In this document: positions 25,237-34,067 of the stretch, in pieces
How positions within the stretch are numbered: position 1 is the first letter of the stretch
Layout of the letters: every line of letters begins with the position of its first letter
From: Clostridia bacterium
GTDB taxonomy: Bacteria > Bacillota > Clostridia > Oscillospirales > CAG-272
Direction: 5' to 3'
Length of the DNA stretch: 64,000 nucleotides
Assembly (NCBI GenBank): GCA_017472255.1
Contig: JAFUQU010000048.1
Coordinates: 1-64,000, forward strand
Made by a program: the position numbers and the translations under genes
The notes under the pieces: generated by a model
The model's input: the letters and a program-made list of their open reading frames with translations, nothing else
Databases searched by the model: none
What the model was told of the DNA's origin: nothing

Positions 25237-26421
25237 ATGAAATTCATCGCATTTTCCCATGACCGCGTGCATCTCCACGGCCATCCGCATCCCGAAACAC
25301 CGGCCCATCCTTCGCCGGTCGTCGCGTTCATCAAAAAGAACACCGTTCTCGTTATCGCGCTGGCGGCGGCGATCATCACCATGTTCATCGTCCCGCCGGA
25401 CGCTGAATATCTGGGCTATTTCGACGTCAAAACCCTCACCTGCCTGTTCTGTGTGCTGGCGGTGGTCTGCGCGTTCAAGGACATCAACTTCTTCTATATC
25501 CTCGCCCGCGCGATTGCCGGAAAATTCAAAAACATCCGGCTCTGCATTCTGGCGGTGATTTACATCACCTTCATCGGCTCCATGCTCATCGCCAACGATA
25601 TGGCGCTGCTTACCTTCCTGCCGCTGGGCTACTTCGTTCTCACCGGCACCGGAAACCAGCGATACACCGCCATCACCTTTATTTTGCAGAACATCGCCGC
25701 CAACCTGGGCGGTATGCTGACCCCCTTCGGCAACCCGCAGAACCTCTATCTCTACACAAAATTCGAGATTCCCACCGGCGAGTTCATGTCGATTATGGCG
25801 CTGCCCTTCGCAGTGTCCATCCTTATCATTACCCTCTGCTGCTTCTTCATCAAGCCCACCCCCATCGAGTTCCCGGCGGAGGACATTGTGCCCCTGCCAA
25901 AGGGGAAGACGGTCGTCTATTCGCTGCTGTTCGTGCTGGCGATTGCCATTGTGTTCCGGGGCGTGCCTTATTGGCTGGGGCTGATCATTATTCCCGTGGT
26001 GCTGTTCTTTGTTGACCGGCACGCGCTGGCGATGGTGGACTATCCGCTGTTGGCGACATTTGCCGCATTCTTCGTCTTTTCGGGCAACATGGCGCGAATC
26101 GGCGTGGTGCGGGATTTCGTCTCGGCGCTGCTGGAGAAAAACACGCTGATTTTCTCCATCCTCTCCTGCCAGTTCATTTCCAACGTTCCCTCGGCGATTC
26201 TGCTGTCCCAGTTTACTGATAATTACCGGGCGCTGCTCGTCGGCGTCAACATCGGCGGCGTGGGCACGCTCATCGCGTCGCTGGCCAGCCTGATCACCTT
26301 CCGCGAATACACGAAAAATTACCCCGCGCGCACCAAATCGTACATACTGTTGTTTTTAGCGGTGAACTTCGCGTTCCTGCTGGTGCTGACGGTGATTATG
26401 TCCATCGCGCTGATGGGGTGA
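25237..26421 (+). CDS. ArsB/NhaD (ion transporter superfamily) permease
   Basis: A 394-residue integral membrane protein with about 10-11 hydrophobic segments after a His/Pro-rich cytoplasmic N-terminus. The conserved hairpin NDMALLTFLPLG and the paired QNIAANLGGMLTPFGNPQNLYLY and ISNVPSAILLSQF segments are the two symmetric re-entrant regions of ion transporter (IT) superfamily carriers such as ArsB, NhaD and SLC13 anion symporters. The substrate cannot be told from sequence; a dicarboxylate or other anion is plausible. Start follows GAAAGGA. It stands 52 nt after csaB and may be cotranscribed. Confidence 0.82.
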   Translation: MKFIAFSHDRVHLHGHPHPETPAHPSPVVAFIKKNTVLVIALAAAIITMFIVPPDAEYLGYFDVKTLTCLFCVLAVVCAFKDINFFYILARAIAGKFKNIRLCILAVIYITFIGSMLIANDMALLTFLPLGYFVLTGTGNQRYTAITFILQNIAANLGGMLTPFGNPQNLYLYTKFEIPTGEFMSIMALPFAVSILIITLCCFFIKPTPIEFPAEDIVPLPKGKTVVYSLLFVLAIAIVFRGVPYWLGLIIIPVVLFFVDRHALAMVDYPLLATFAAFFVFSGNMARIGVVRDFVSALLEKNTLIFSILSCQFISNVPSAILLSQFTDNYRALLVGVNIGGVGTLIASLASLITFREYTKNYPARTKSYILLFLAVNFAFLLVLTVIMSIALMG

Positions 26422-26451
26422 GACGGACAACCGGGACGCAAACCGACGTGA

Positions 26452-26483
26452 GCGGCGGAGCGACGAGGGCGTCGCTCCCTACA
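26452..26483. repeat. Dispersed palindromic repeat, short form
   Basis: The reverse complement reads GTAGGGAGCGACGCC then CGTCGCTCCGCCGC and can fold as GAGCGACG/CGTCGCTC. The same flanks occur around a larger palindrome at 55228-55274, marking one repeat family. Confidence 0.55.
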
Positions 26484-26536
26484 GATGGATTGGCAAACAA
26501 ATCATGTTATCATATATGCAGAAAGGAAACAATATC

Positions 26537-27697
26537 ATGGCAAATTATTTCAGAGGCTCGACCACCGAAAATCCGGTGTTGTACAAGTGCGGCGATACCA
26601 TGCGCTTTGAGCTGGAGCTGGTGCAGGACGGCAGCCTCATCACCTGCCCGCTGTTCAAGTGGGAAATCTACGGCGACGACGGCGCGAAATCCTCCGGCAC
26701 CGCTTCCGGCGAAACCGGCAGAATCACGCTGGAGACCTCTATCTCCAAGCCCGGCTTTGTGCGTGTCATCGTTACTGCCTGCGACATCGAGGGCAAGCCG
26801 CTGGAAGGCTTCGACAAATTCGAGGGCGGCGCGGGCGCTGATATCGACAAGATCGAGCAGGGCGTGGCCGATCCCGAGGACTTCGACGAGTTCTGGGCAA
26901 AGCAGCGCGAACTGCTTGAAACGGTGGAGCCTGTCTTCCTGGAGAAGGTTCGCGTACAGGAGGACAACCCCGATTTTGAAATCTACGACGTGAAGATCGC
27001 CGCTCCCGGCAATCGTCCGGCGTCCGGCTATCTCTCCTACCCGAAGAACGCCGCTCCCGGCTCCTGCAAGGGAAAGCTCTGCTTCATGGGCTACAGCGTC
27101 ACCACCGCGCCCATCACCACCGAAAAGGACACGGTGATTCTCTACATCAACATCCACGGCATCGAAAACGGCAAGGACGCAAGATATTACGACAATCTGC
27201 GCGAGGGTGAGCTGGCGGGCTTCGCTTTCAAGAACAACGAGACTCCCGAAACCTGCTACATCCGCAACGTGATTCTGCGTGATTTGCAGGCAGCCCGCGT
27301 TCTTCGCTCGCTGCCCATGTACGACGGACAGGGAATCACGGTCTGCGGCGGCTCCATGGGCGCCATGCAGGCGACAAACGTGGCGGCGAACATTGACGAT
27401 GCGAAGAAGCTGGTCATCACTGTGCCGTGGCTCTGCGATCTGGGCGGCATCGAAATCGGACGTATGCGGGGCTGGCGTCCCAACTTTGAACTGGGCGTGC
27501 GGTATTACGACACCGTTTCTCAGGCGAAGCGGGTTAAATGCCCGGTGGACATTACCTGCGGTCTGGGCGACTATGTCTGCCCGCCTTCCGGTCAGATCGT
27601 GCTCTGGCACAATTTCAAAACCGAGAAGAAGATCACCTTCGTCCAGAACAAAACCCACCCCTACACGCCTCCGGAACAGATCACCTATACGTTGTAA
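26537..27697 (+). CDS. AXE1-family acetyl xylan esterase / cephalosporin-C deacetylase-like hydrolase
   Basis: A 386-residue alpha/beta hydrolase without signal peptide. The N-terminal ~110 residues form a beta-rich domain. The hydrolase part carries the family's DFDEFWAKQ segment, RNVILRDLQAARVLRSLP before the nucleophile elbow GGSMG (Ser near 273, in place of the usual GGSQGG), an Asp in GLGDYVCPP near 346 and the final His in THPYTPPEQ near 374. AXE1 enzymes remove acetyl groups from xylo-oligosaccharides. Start follows AAAGGAAAC. It is followed by a terminator. Acetylated sugars as substrate are likely but not proven. Confidence 0.85.
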   Translation: MANYFRGSTTENPVLYKCGDTMRFELELVQDGSLITCPLFKWEIYGDDGAKSSGTASGETGRITLETSISKPGFVRVIVTACDIEGKPLEGFDKFEGGAGADIDKIEQGVADPEDFDEFWAKQRELLETVEPVFLEKVRVQEDNPDFEIYDVKIAAPGNRPASGYLSYPKNAAPGSCKGKLCFMGYSVTTAPITTEKDTVILYINIHGIENGKDARYYDNLREGELAGFAFKNNETPETCYIRNVILRDLQAARVLRSLPMYDGQGITVCGGSMGAMQATNVAANIDDAKKLVITVPWLCDLGGIEIGRMRGWRPNFELGVRYYDTVSQAKRVKCPVDITCGLGDYVCPPSGQIVLWHNFKTEKKITFVQNKTHPYTPPEQITYTL

Positions 27698-27705
27698 AAC
27701 AGACG

Positions 27706-27735
27706 AACGCCGCGCATTCGCGTGGCGTTCTTGTT
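27706..27735 (+). terminator. Intrinsic terminator
   Basis: GAACGCC pairs with GGCGTTC with further inner pairing (GCGCATTCGCGT), followed by TTGTTTAT. Confidence 0.75.
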
Positions 27736-27803
27736 TATAATAAGATTACTGATTTTCCTCATAGAAATCGGTGATCAGCGAGTCGTTGATGTCCAGCGGT
27801 ATG

Positions 27804-28535
27804 TCACACCTCATAGCATCCACCATCCTCGGCGATGATTACGGGGAAGGGGAAGCGGTCGATGAAATTCGGCAGTTTGGTGACATTGCGGGGGGACAGG
27901 TGGCTAAAGAGCAGCTTTTTTGTGTGGCTCTTTATGAAGGTGTCCACTTGATCGGCAAGCTGGTAATGGGTCATCTCGGTGACGATGGCGTCGAAGTCCC
28001 GTTCATGGACGGCGGCGCGATAGTCCCGCAGATCGCCGCACAGGTCGCCGGTAAAGAGGACGCGCTTGCCCTCCGCTTCAACGATATAGGCGTAGCTGGG
28101 GAATCTGCCTTCCTCGATGTGTTTTGTAGGGATGGCGGTGACGGTGATGTTGTCGTCCCTGTAAATTTTGCCGGGGGCGACAACGGTGAAGGACGCCTGC
28201 TCGTCCGTCGGCGGAATGTGCAGTGCGTTCACCCACGCGAGAATGCCGTCGATGCCCGCCTGTTCGGGCAGATAGATGTCCACGTGTCTGCCGCGCATAT
28301 AGACGGTGAAGCGCTTGATAACCGAGGAAAGGGCGGCGGTGTGATCCTCGTGCATATGGGTGACGAAAACGGCACGCAGCTCCTCAAATTTCAGACCGAG
28401 GTTGGTCATGGCAAGCTCCATGTTTCCGCCGCAGTCGATGAGATAATTGGCGCTTCCCACACGCAGCAGGATGCTGGTGCAGGCGCGTCCGGGTTCGGGA
28501 TGTCCGTGGCTTGTGCCGAGAGTGTAGATTTGCAT
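27804..28535 (-). CDS. MBL-fold metallohydrolase
   Basis: A 243-residue RNase Z/PhnP-like metallo-beta-lactamase-fold enzyme. It has GTSHGHPEPGRACTS at the N-terminus, the metal motif HMHEDH at 60-65, a mid-chain TKHIEEGRFPSYAYIVE segment, FTGDLCGD with the bridging Asp and a C-terminal SHLSPR. The HGHPEPGR phrase resembles phosphodiesterase members such as PhnP, but RNase Z-like or other phosphodiesterase activities are possible. It is convergent with the esterase gene; no partner gene indicates its substrate. Confidence 0.82.
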   Translation of the reverse strand: MQIYTLGTSHGHPEPGRACTSILLRVGSANYLIDCGGNMELAMTNLGLKFEELRAVFVTHMHEDHTAALSSVIKRFTVYMRGRHVDIYLPEQAGIDGILAWVNALHIPPTDEQASFTVVAPGKIYRDDNITVTAIPTKHIEEGRFPSYAYIVEAEGKRVLFTGDLCGDLRDYRAAVHERDFDAIVTEMTHYQLADQVDTFIKSHTKKLLFSHLSPRNVTKLPNFIDRFPFPVIIAEDGGCYEV

Positions 28536-28729
28536 GGTGATGGTTCCTTTCGATTGAATGCGATGGGTTGGTTCAAGTTTGCTATCGATGTTATGATACC
28601 ATTTTCACGGCGCTATTTCTTCTAATTTTTTGATGATAATCTGCGGATTCTTGATATCTGCATTATTATTTTATCATGGCGCTGGGGGGATGTCAGCGGA
28701 AAAATGACATATTTTTTTCGTAAAACCCC

Positions 28730-28758
28730 TTGACAGAATCGCAAATGTATGATAGAAT
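28730..28758 (+). promoter_or_regulatory. Promoter of the T-box transcript
   Basis: TTGACA ending about 28735, 17-nt spacer, TAGAAT at 28753-28758, a few bases before the T-box stem I. The stretch 28536-28729 holds no gene. Confidence 0.8.
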
Positions 28759-28765
28759 ACTACAT

Positions 28766-29037
28766 AAAGGCTGTGACGAAGACGGTCGGAATTGCGTTTT
28801 TCCAGAGAGTCGGCGGATGCTGTGAGCCGATGAAACGAGATTCAAGCGACCCATCACTTCCGAGCTTAGGATCGAAAGGCAACGAGTAGGCTCCTACGTT
28901 CTGCCGCGTAAAGGCAAAGGGCTTGGTAGAGTCCGTAAGGTGGTGTCGCATCGAGAGAATGCGCGCAATTTGAGTGGTACCGCGGAATAAAATTCCGTCT
29001 CAAAGTAAGGGTGATGACCCGCTTTGAGGCGTTTTTT
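28766..29037 (+). ncRNA. T-box riboswitch with apparent isoleucine specifier
   Basis: A full T-box leader. Stem I holds the basal helix TCGGAA (28786-28791)/TTCCGA (28858-28863), the AGAGAG motif at 28804-28809 and the distal GCGGATGCTGTGAGCCG region. The specifier position, two bases (AC) before the 3' helix strand, reads ATC (28853-28855), an isoleucine codon. The T-box core GAGTGGTACCGCGG is at 28972-28985. Its TGGT bulge fits tRNAs with discriminator A, as for tRNA-Ile. The antiterminator can form between GAG...GGAAT and ATTCCGTCTC. The competing terminator CGTCTCAAAG/CTTTGAGGCG plus six T ends at 29037. Uncharged tRNA-Ile should switch on the gene at 29117. The specifier was read by eye. 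Confidence 0.88.
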
Positions 29038-29116
29038 GTTTGTGCGGCGCCTGCACCATACACGGAGAGCAAATCAGTCTCGGCTGTCAAATTTATTTTA
29101 TTTGGGGGATTGAACT

Positions 29117-31408
29117 ATGGAAAACAAGATCAAAGAAATTGCAGAGCGTGTGCGCGCACTGCGCGAAATCGTCGGTCTCACCGCCGAGGAAATGGCAGAG
29201 CGCACCGATACCACCGTGGACGAATACAGAACGCTGGAAGCAGGCAAGTCTGATTTCAGCTTTACCTTCATCTACAAATGTGCTCAGAGCTTCGGTGTGG
29301 ATGTCACCGACATTCTCAAAGGCTCCAGCCCTACGCTGTCTTCCTTCTCCATTACCAAGGAAGGAGAGGGTCTGCCCATCGTCCGCCGCAAAGGCTTCCG
29401 CTACAACAATCTCGCTCCTTTGTTCAAGGGCAAGGTGGCCGAGCCTTTCCTGGTCAACGCAAGATACAATCCCGAGGAAGCCACCAAACCCATCAAGCTG
29501 GGTACCCACGAGGGTCAGGAGTTCGACTATATCCTCAAGGGCAAGCTGAAGGTTCAGATCGAAGATCACGTGGAAATTCTCGGCGAGGGCGATTCCATCT
29601 ACTACAATTCCGGCGAGCCTCACGGCATGATCGCCTATGAGGGCGACTGCGAATTGCTTGCCGTGGTCATCGACGCGCAGGGCAAGGCTTATGAATATCA
29701 CGCGCCCACCCTGGAAAAACAGCCCAAGGCCGTGGACGACACCCTTACCGGCGCGGTCTGGGAAAAGTTCATCGAAACCACGCTGGACGAAAACGGCGTG
29801 CTGAACAGCATCAAATTCAAGAACGAGGACACCTTCAACTTCGGCTTTGACTGCGTGGACGCCATCGCCGCCAAGAATCCCGGCAAGCTGGCTATGCTCC
29901 ACCTGTCCGCCGACAAAACCGAACGCCGCTTCACCTTCGGCGATATGGCGAAGCTGTCCGCAAAGGCTGCCAACTACTTCGAATCGCTGGGTATCAAGAA
30001 GGGCGACCGCGTGCTGGTCGTGCTCAAACGCCACTGGCAGTTCTGGGTCACTATCACCGCTCTGCACAAGATGGGCGCCATCATCATCCCCGCCACCAAT
30101 CTGCTGGTAGAGCATGACTTCGAATATCGTTTCAACGCGGCGGGCGTTTCCGCCATTATCTGTACCGCCGACGGCGACGTGGCGCATCAGGCTGATCTGG
30201 CCGCTCCCCGCTGCGAGACTCTGCACACCAAGATTCTCTGCTGCGGCAATGAAACCAAGGAGCTGGAGGGCTGGCTCAAGTTCGAGGACTTTGAGAAGTG
30301 CTCCGATGTTTACGAGCGCCGTCCCGACACTGCCTGCGGCGACGATCCTATCCTGATGTTCTTCACCTCCGGCACCACCGGCTACCCGAAGATTGCCGAG
30401 CATAGCGGCAAGTACGCTCTCGGTCACTTCATCACCGCCAAATACTGGCACAATGTGGATCCCGACGGCATCCACTTCACCATTTCCGATACCGGCTGGG
30501 GCAAGGCGCTTTGGGGCAAGCTGTACGGTCAGTGGCTCTGCGAGGCTGCGATCTTCACCTACGACTTCAACAAGTTCGACGCCCACGACATCCTGCCGCT
30601 GTTTGCGAAATACAACATCACCACCTTCTGCGCACCGCCTACGATGTACCGCTTCTTCATCAAGGAAGACCTGTCCAAGTACGATCTGTCCAGCCTGAAG
30701 TACGCCAACACCGCCGGCGAAGCGTTGAACCCCGAGGTTTACTATCAGTGGCTGAAGGCTACCAATGTGCCGCTGATGGAGGGCTTTGGTCAGACCGAAA
30801 CCACGCTGGTTCTGGCAAATCTGGTCGGCATGACGCCCAAGCCCGGTTCCATGGGCAAACCCAGCCCGCTTTACGACGTGGACATCGTTGACCCGGACGG
30901 CAAGCCCGTTGCCGTCGGCGAAACCGGCGAAATCGTTGTCCGCACCGACAAGGGAAGCCCCTGCGGTCTGTTCCTCGGCTATTACCGGGACGAGGAGAAA
31001 ACGAAGGATTCGTGGCATGACGGTATGTATCATACCGGCGACACCGCATGGCGGGACGAGGACGGCTTCTACTGGTATGTGGGCCGGGTGGATGACCTGA
31101 TCAAGTCTTCCGGCTATCGCATCGGGCCGTTCGAAATCGAGTCGGTCATTATGGAGCTGCCCTATGTTCTGGAGTGCGCCATCACCGCCGCTCCCGATGA
31201 AATCCGCGGTCAGGTTGTCAAGGCAACCATCGTGCTCGTTAAGGGCAAGACCGGCGATGACGCGCTGAAGAAGGAAATTCAGAACTACGTCAAGGCTCAC
31301 ACCGCGCCCTACAAGTACCCCCGCATCGTTGAGTTCGTGGAGGAGCTGCCCAAGACCATCTCCGGCAAGATTCGCCGCGTTGAGATTCGTGCGAACGACA
31401 AGAAGTAA
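29117..31408 (+). CDS. XRE-cupin-AMP-dependent acyl-CoA synthetase fusion
   Basis: A 763-residue three-part protein. Residues 8-65 are an XRE-type helix-turn-helix; ~129-190 a cupin (GTHEGQEFDYILKGKLKVQI, GEPHGMI). From about 205 onward it is an ANL-superfamily acyl-CoA synthetase with the P-loop FFTSGTTGYPK near 414, GFGQTETT, YHTGDTAWRDEDGFYWYVGR and the catalytic Lys in ISGKIRR near 749. The reaction would be acid + ATP + CoA to acyl-CoA. An Ile-type T-box governs it. One reading is that it activates 2-methylbutyrate (or a related branched acid) for reductive carboxylation to the isoleucine keto acid. The sensor-like N-terminus may sense ligand or simply be structural. Substrate is inferred only from the leader. 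Confidence 0.88.
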   Translation: MENKIKEIAERVRALREIVGLTAEEMAERTDTTVDEYRTLEAGKSDFSFTFIYKCAQSFGVDVTDILKGSSPTLSSFSITKEGEGLPIVRRKGFRYNNLAPLFKGKVAEPFLVNARYNPEEATKPIKLGTHEGQEFDYILKGKLKVQIEDHVEILGEGDSIYYNSGEPHGMIAYEGDCELLAVVIDAQGKAYEYHAPTLEKQPKAVDDTLTGAVWEKFIETTLDENGVLNSIKFKNEDTFNFGFDCVDAIAAKNPGKLAMLHLSADKTERRFTFGDMAKLSAKAANYFESLGIKKGDRVLVVLKRHWQFWVTITALHKMGAIIIPATNLLVEHDFEYRFNAAGVSAIICTADGDVAHQADLAAPRCETLHTKILCCGNETKELEGWLKFEDFEKCSDVYERRPDTACGDDPILMFFTSGTTGYPKIAEHSGKYALGHFITAKYWHNVDPDGIHFTISDTGWGKALWGKLYGQWLCEAAIFTYDFNKFDAHDILPLFAKYNITTFCAPPTMYRFFIKEDLSKYDLSSLKYANTAGEALNPEVYYQWLKATNVPLMEGFGQTETTLVLANLVGMTPKPGSMGKPSPLYDVDIVDPDGKPVAVGETGEIVVRTDKGSPCGLFLGYYRDEEKTKDSWHDGMYHTGDTAWRDEDGFYWYVGRVDDLIKSSGYRIGPFEIESVIMELPYVLECAITAAPDEIRGQVVKATIVLVKGKTGDDALKKEIQNYVKAHTAPYKYPRIVEFVEELPKTISGKIRRVEIRANDKK

Positions 31409-31470
31409 TCCACCGAAACATTTTGAACACAATTCTGCCTCGCTTGTCATAATTGTTTCACATAATGTCC

Positions 31471-31503
31471 ACAGAACCGCCCTTGCACAAGGGCGGTTCT
31501 GTG
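31471..31503 (+). terminator. Intrinsic terminator after the acyl-CoA synthetase
   Basis: ACAGAACCGCCCTTG pairs with its complement around a CAC loop. The T-run is weak, and the hairpin overlaps the next promoter. Confidence 0.65.
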
Positions 31504-31512
31504 TGTTATAAT
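31483..31512 (+). promoter_or_regulatory. Promoter overlapping the preceding terminator
   Basis: TTGCAC at 31483-31488, inside the hairpin, and TATAAT at 31507-31512 with an 18-nt spacer, about 40 nt before the next start. Confidence 0.6.
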
Positions 31513-31552
31513 TAGGAACAAAGGAATTCCAATCGAGAGGAGCGTACATAAA

Positions 31553-32083
31553 ATGAAAGAACTCACTCCCCGCACGATTTTGCTCACTATCCTCGTCTAC
31601 ATCCTGTTCTGCGCCGCCATGCTCATTCCCATGTCGGGTGCACAAACGGCGGCGATGAGCCTGCGCCAGTTCGGCGGCGAAATCGGCGGCGTGCAGGATT
31701 CGCTCATCTACGCGCTGGAAAACAGCATGATGGGGCTGTTCTGGTTTGTCGCCCTCTACCTCTTTACCCTCGCCGCGAAGAAGCGCCGCCCGCTCATGCT
31801 CTTTCCCACCGTCTGCGCGGGAATGTACATGATCGTGCGCCCGGTCTGGGGAATATTGGTCGGTCTGATTACCGGCGTCTTCCCCAACGAATATGCGTGG
31901 AACAACGTGAAGCTGATTCTCAAGCTGCCCATCTGGCTGGCGGAGGCGGGCGCCGCCTGCATCGAGCCGCTTTGCAAATGGCTGGGCGTGAACGGCACGC
32001 TGGCGGGCTATATACTCTACCTGCCCATCCTGTCCATCGGACTGCGGGGACTGCTCAAACGGAAAAAATCGGAGGATGCCTGA
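31553..32083 (+). CDS. Hypothetical membrane protein
   Basis: A 176-residue integral membrane protein with four hydrophobic segments (about 9-28, 60-78, 83-105 and 148-166) and a short basic C-terminus (KRKKSEDA). The loop between segments 3 and 4 contains an amphipathic stretch (WNNVKLILKLPIWLAEAGAACIEPLCKWLG). No transport or enzyme motif is seen, and I do not recognise the family. Start follows GAGAGGAG-like sequence 10 nt upstream. It appears monocistronic, with its own promoter and a terminator that overlaps its last codons. Confidence 0.7.
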   Translation: MKELTPRTILLTILVYILFCAAMLIPMSGAQTAAMSLRQFGGEIGGVQDSLIYALENSMMGLFWFVALYLFTLAAKKRRPLMLFPTVCAGMYMIVRPVWGILVGLITGVFPNEYAWNNVKLILKLPIWLAEAGAACIEPLCKWLGVNGTLAGYILYLPILSIGLRGLLKRKKSEDA

Positions 32084-32110
32084 CGGCATCCTCCGAAACT
32101 TTTATGCTTT
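32070..32110. terminator. Bidirectional terminator between convergent genes
   Basis: CGGAGGATGCC pairs with GGCATCCTCCG (loop TGAC). T-rich sequence follows on the plus side. It overlaps the stop codon of the membrane protein gene. Confidence 0.8.
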
Positions 32111-34030
32111 TTTAATCACCGCCACAGCGCCGGTGTTGCCCGGGAGCGCCACGGTGAAGCCGTCTTCATCCGCTTTCGCCGAACCGCCGTGATAGGTAAT
32201 CAGCCGGTCGAAGCGCCATCCGTCCAGTGCGATGTTCGCCTTTCGGTTTTCAGGGGTGTAGTTGAGGATCGTGAGCAGACGTTCATTCTCGCTGACGATA
32301 TGCTCGGTTACGCACACATACTGGGAATCGCTGACCGCGCTCTTTTCGGGATTGCGCATATCCAGCTGCTCGTAGAAGCGGTAATAGGGGATCGCCCGCG
32401 TGCCGCTGATGACGCTGTTTTTGCAGGAGGCGTCCAGCTCGATGGGAGCGGCGAGAAAGTAAACTCTACCCTTACCGTAATCGGCGGCGGTGAATACCGG
32501 ATGTCCGTCCTGATCGGCGGCGATCATATCGGCGCGGATATTCTCCAACACCACCTTGAAGCTGTTCCAGAGACGGTATTCCTGCCGTCCCAGCTTCACA
32601 ATGTCGTCGGTGACGCGGCGGGAGCGGGTTTTCACCTTAACGCCGGTGATTTCGCTGAAAGGGGAGAGCAGCGCGTCGTTCAGCGACATATAGAGGGTCG
32701 CGCCCTTTTCCACCCGCGCCAGCAGGTCGCAGAGGGTATGGCGGTAGATTGAGCTGTCCTGGGTGAGGGAAGGCAGCAGATAAGCGGGAGACTGGGGGAT
32801 TTCGTCGTCGCACCACGCGAAGGTGATGTCAAGCCCCGCCTGCTTTGCCAGAATAAAGCTGCCGTAAGCCGCTGCCCAAACGTCCTGACCGTGGGTCAGC
32901 ACGCAGACCGCGTCGGTAATGCGTTCAGGCAGAGCGCCGTATTCGAAGTTATCCACAAAGCTGGTGATTTCGGTCAGCGCGTCGATGACAGGCTTCTTCG
33001 AACCGTCGGCGCGGAACAGACCAAGCTCCCGCTCCACCGTGTTCCAGTCGTAGGGCGTGGCTTCCAGCATGGACTGCTCGTTGGCGCACCACCAGACGTA
33101 GCCCCGCAGATTGTGCGCCCAAGCGGAGAAGGATGCCGCGCGGACGAAATCGGCGGCCACATCCTCGTCGGCGATCATCGGACCCAGGGTGCCGGCTTCC
33201 TCCACAAAGGCGGGCTTGCCGGAGAGGGATTCGTACATGATGGTTTCGGCGGTGGCGTGGAGGATGGTCTTCATCTCGTTGATGGGGTCGGTTTCGCAAT
33301 GGGGGGTGAAGATCGGGTAAGGGTGGGTGCAGAGGATATCAAGGTTTTCGCCTAAATCCTCCGGACGCCAGATTTTGTTGGGGAGGTTGCTGTGCAGACC
33401 GGAAACCACGGGGTGGTCGGGGTCTTCCCGCTTGATGGCGCCGGCGATGGCCGCTGCCCAGACGTAAGCGCCGTCCGCCGAATCGATGCCGCCCATGCAG
33501 TTGCATTCGTTGCCCAAATCCCACGCGGCGATGGCGGGGTGATTTTTGAAGCGGCGCACCATGTAGCGCACGAAGCGAATCTGCCAGCGCATGACCATGG
33601 GATCGGACAGCAGCGGACGTCCGGCGAAGGCTTCGGGCATATACATCCGTCCGCTCATCCAGCCGGTGACAAGTCCGACGATCAGCTTAATGCCGTATTT
33701 CTGGGCAAGGTCGCAGAAAACCTCGAAACGGTCTGCCATGACGATGTCCACGCCCGCGCGCCCCGCTTCGGTGAAGGGCAGCGGCTCCTCGCCAAGACGC
33801 AGCTCCCGCTCCTCACCCTGAGCGCCCCGGTGCATCCGCAGGGGCTGGAAGTCATCCCAGCGGGGAAACATACGCATGACCTTGATGTTGGCTTCGGACA
33901 GGCGGACGAGGTCGCTTTCGACCACCTCGGCGTTCCAGTTGTGCCACATATCGGTGCCCGCGTGGGACGCCCAGTAGTTGCATCCGGTGAAAAAGCGCCC
34001 GGATTCAAACAGCGTTTGATTTTCTCTCAT
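32102..34030 (-). CDS. GH5-like (clan GH-A) glycoside hydrolase
   Basis: A 642-residue cytoplasmic protein (no signal peptide) whose N-terminal ~370 residues follow a clan GH-A TIM barrel. Conserved points are GCNYWASHAG, VMRMFPRWDDFQPL, AIAAWDLGNECN with the acid/base Glu near 175, and GKPAFVEEAGTLG with the nucleophile Glu near 271. C-terminal parts resemble the trimer/glutamine-amidotransferase-like and beta-sandwich domains seen in beta-galactosidase- and mannanase-like enzymes. An intracellular exo-acting enzyme on imported oligosaccharides (beta-mannoside, -glucoside or -galactoside) is likely; the exact specificity cannot be read. Start follows AAGGAG. It has its own promoter, divergent from the phosphoesterase gene. 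Confidence 0.82.
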   Translation of the reverse strand: MRENQTLFESGRFFTGCNYWASHAGTDMWHNWNAEVVESDLVRLSEANIKVMRMFPRWDDFQPLRMHRGAQGEERELRLGEEPLPFTEAGRAGVDIVMADRFEVFCDLAQKYGIKLIVGLVTGWMSGRMYMPEAFAGRPLLSDPMVMRWQIRFVRYMVRRFKNHPAIAAWDLGNECNCMGGIDSADGAYVWAAAIAGAIKREDPDHPVVSGLHSNLPNKIWRPEDLGENLDILCTHPYPIFTPHCETDPINEMKTILHATAETIMYESLSGKPAFVEEAGTLGPMIADEDVAADFVRAASFSAWAHNLRGYVWWCANEQSMLEATPYDWNTVERELGLFRADGSKKPVIDALTEITSFVDNFEYGALPERITDAVCVLTHGQDVWAAAYGSFILAKQAGLDITFAWCDDEIPQSPAYLLPSLTQDSSIYRHTLCDLLARVEKGATLYMSLNDALLSPFSEITGVKVKTRSRRVTDDIVKLGRQEYRLWNSFKVVLENIRADMIAADQDGHPVFTAADYGKGRVYFLAAPIELDASCKNSVISGTRAIPYYRFYEQLDMRNPEKSAVSDSQYVCVTEHIVSENERLLTILNYTPENRKANIALDGWRFDRLITYHGGSAKADEDGFTVALPGNTGAVAVIKKA

Positions 34031-34067
34031 GATTGAATTCTCCTTTTTGGGGATTATGTTATATAGA

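Noticed and set aside
29093..32089. Very long open frame (998 codons) on the minus strand opposite the acyl-CoA synthetase
   Set aside because: It is the codon-bias shadow of the GC-rich plus-strand gene and runs on through the next gene; its translation has no recognisable domain.
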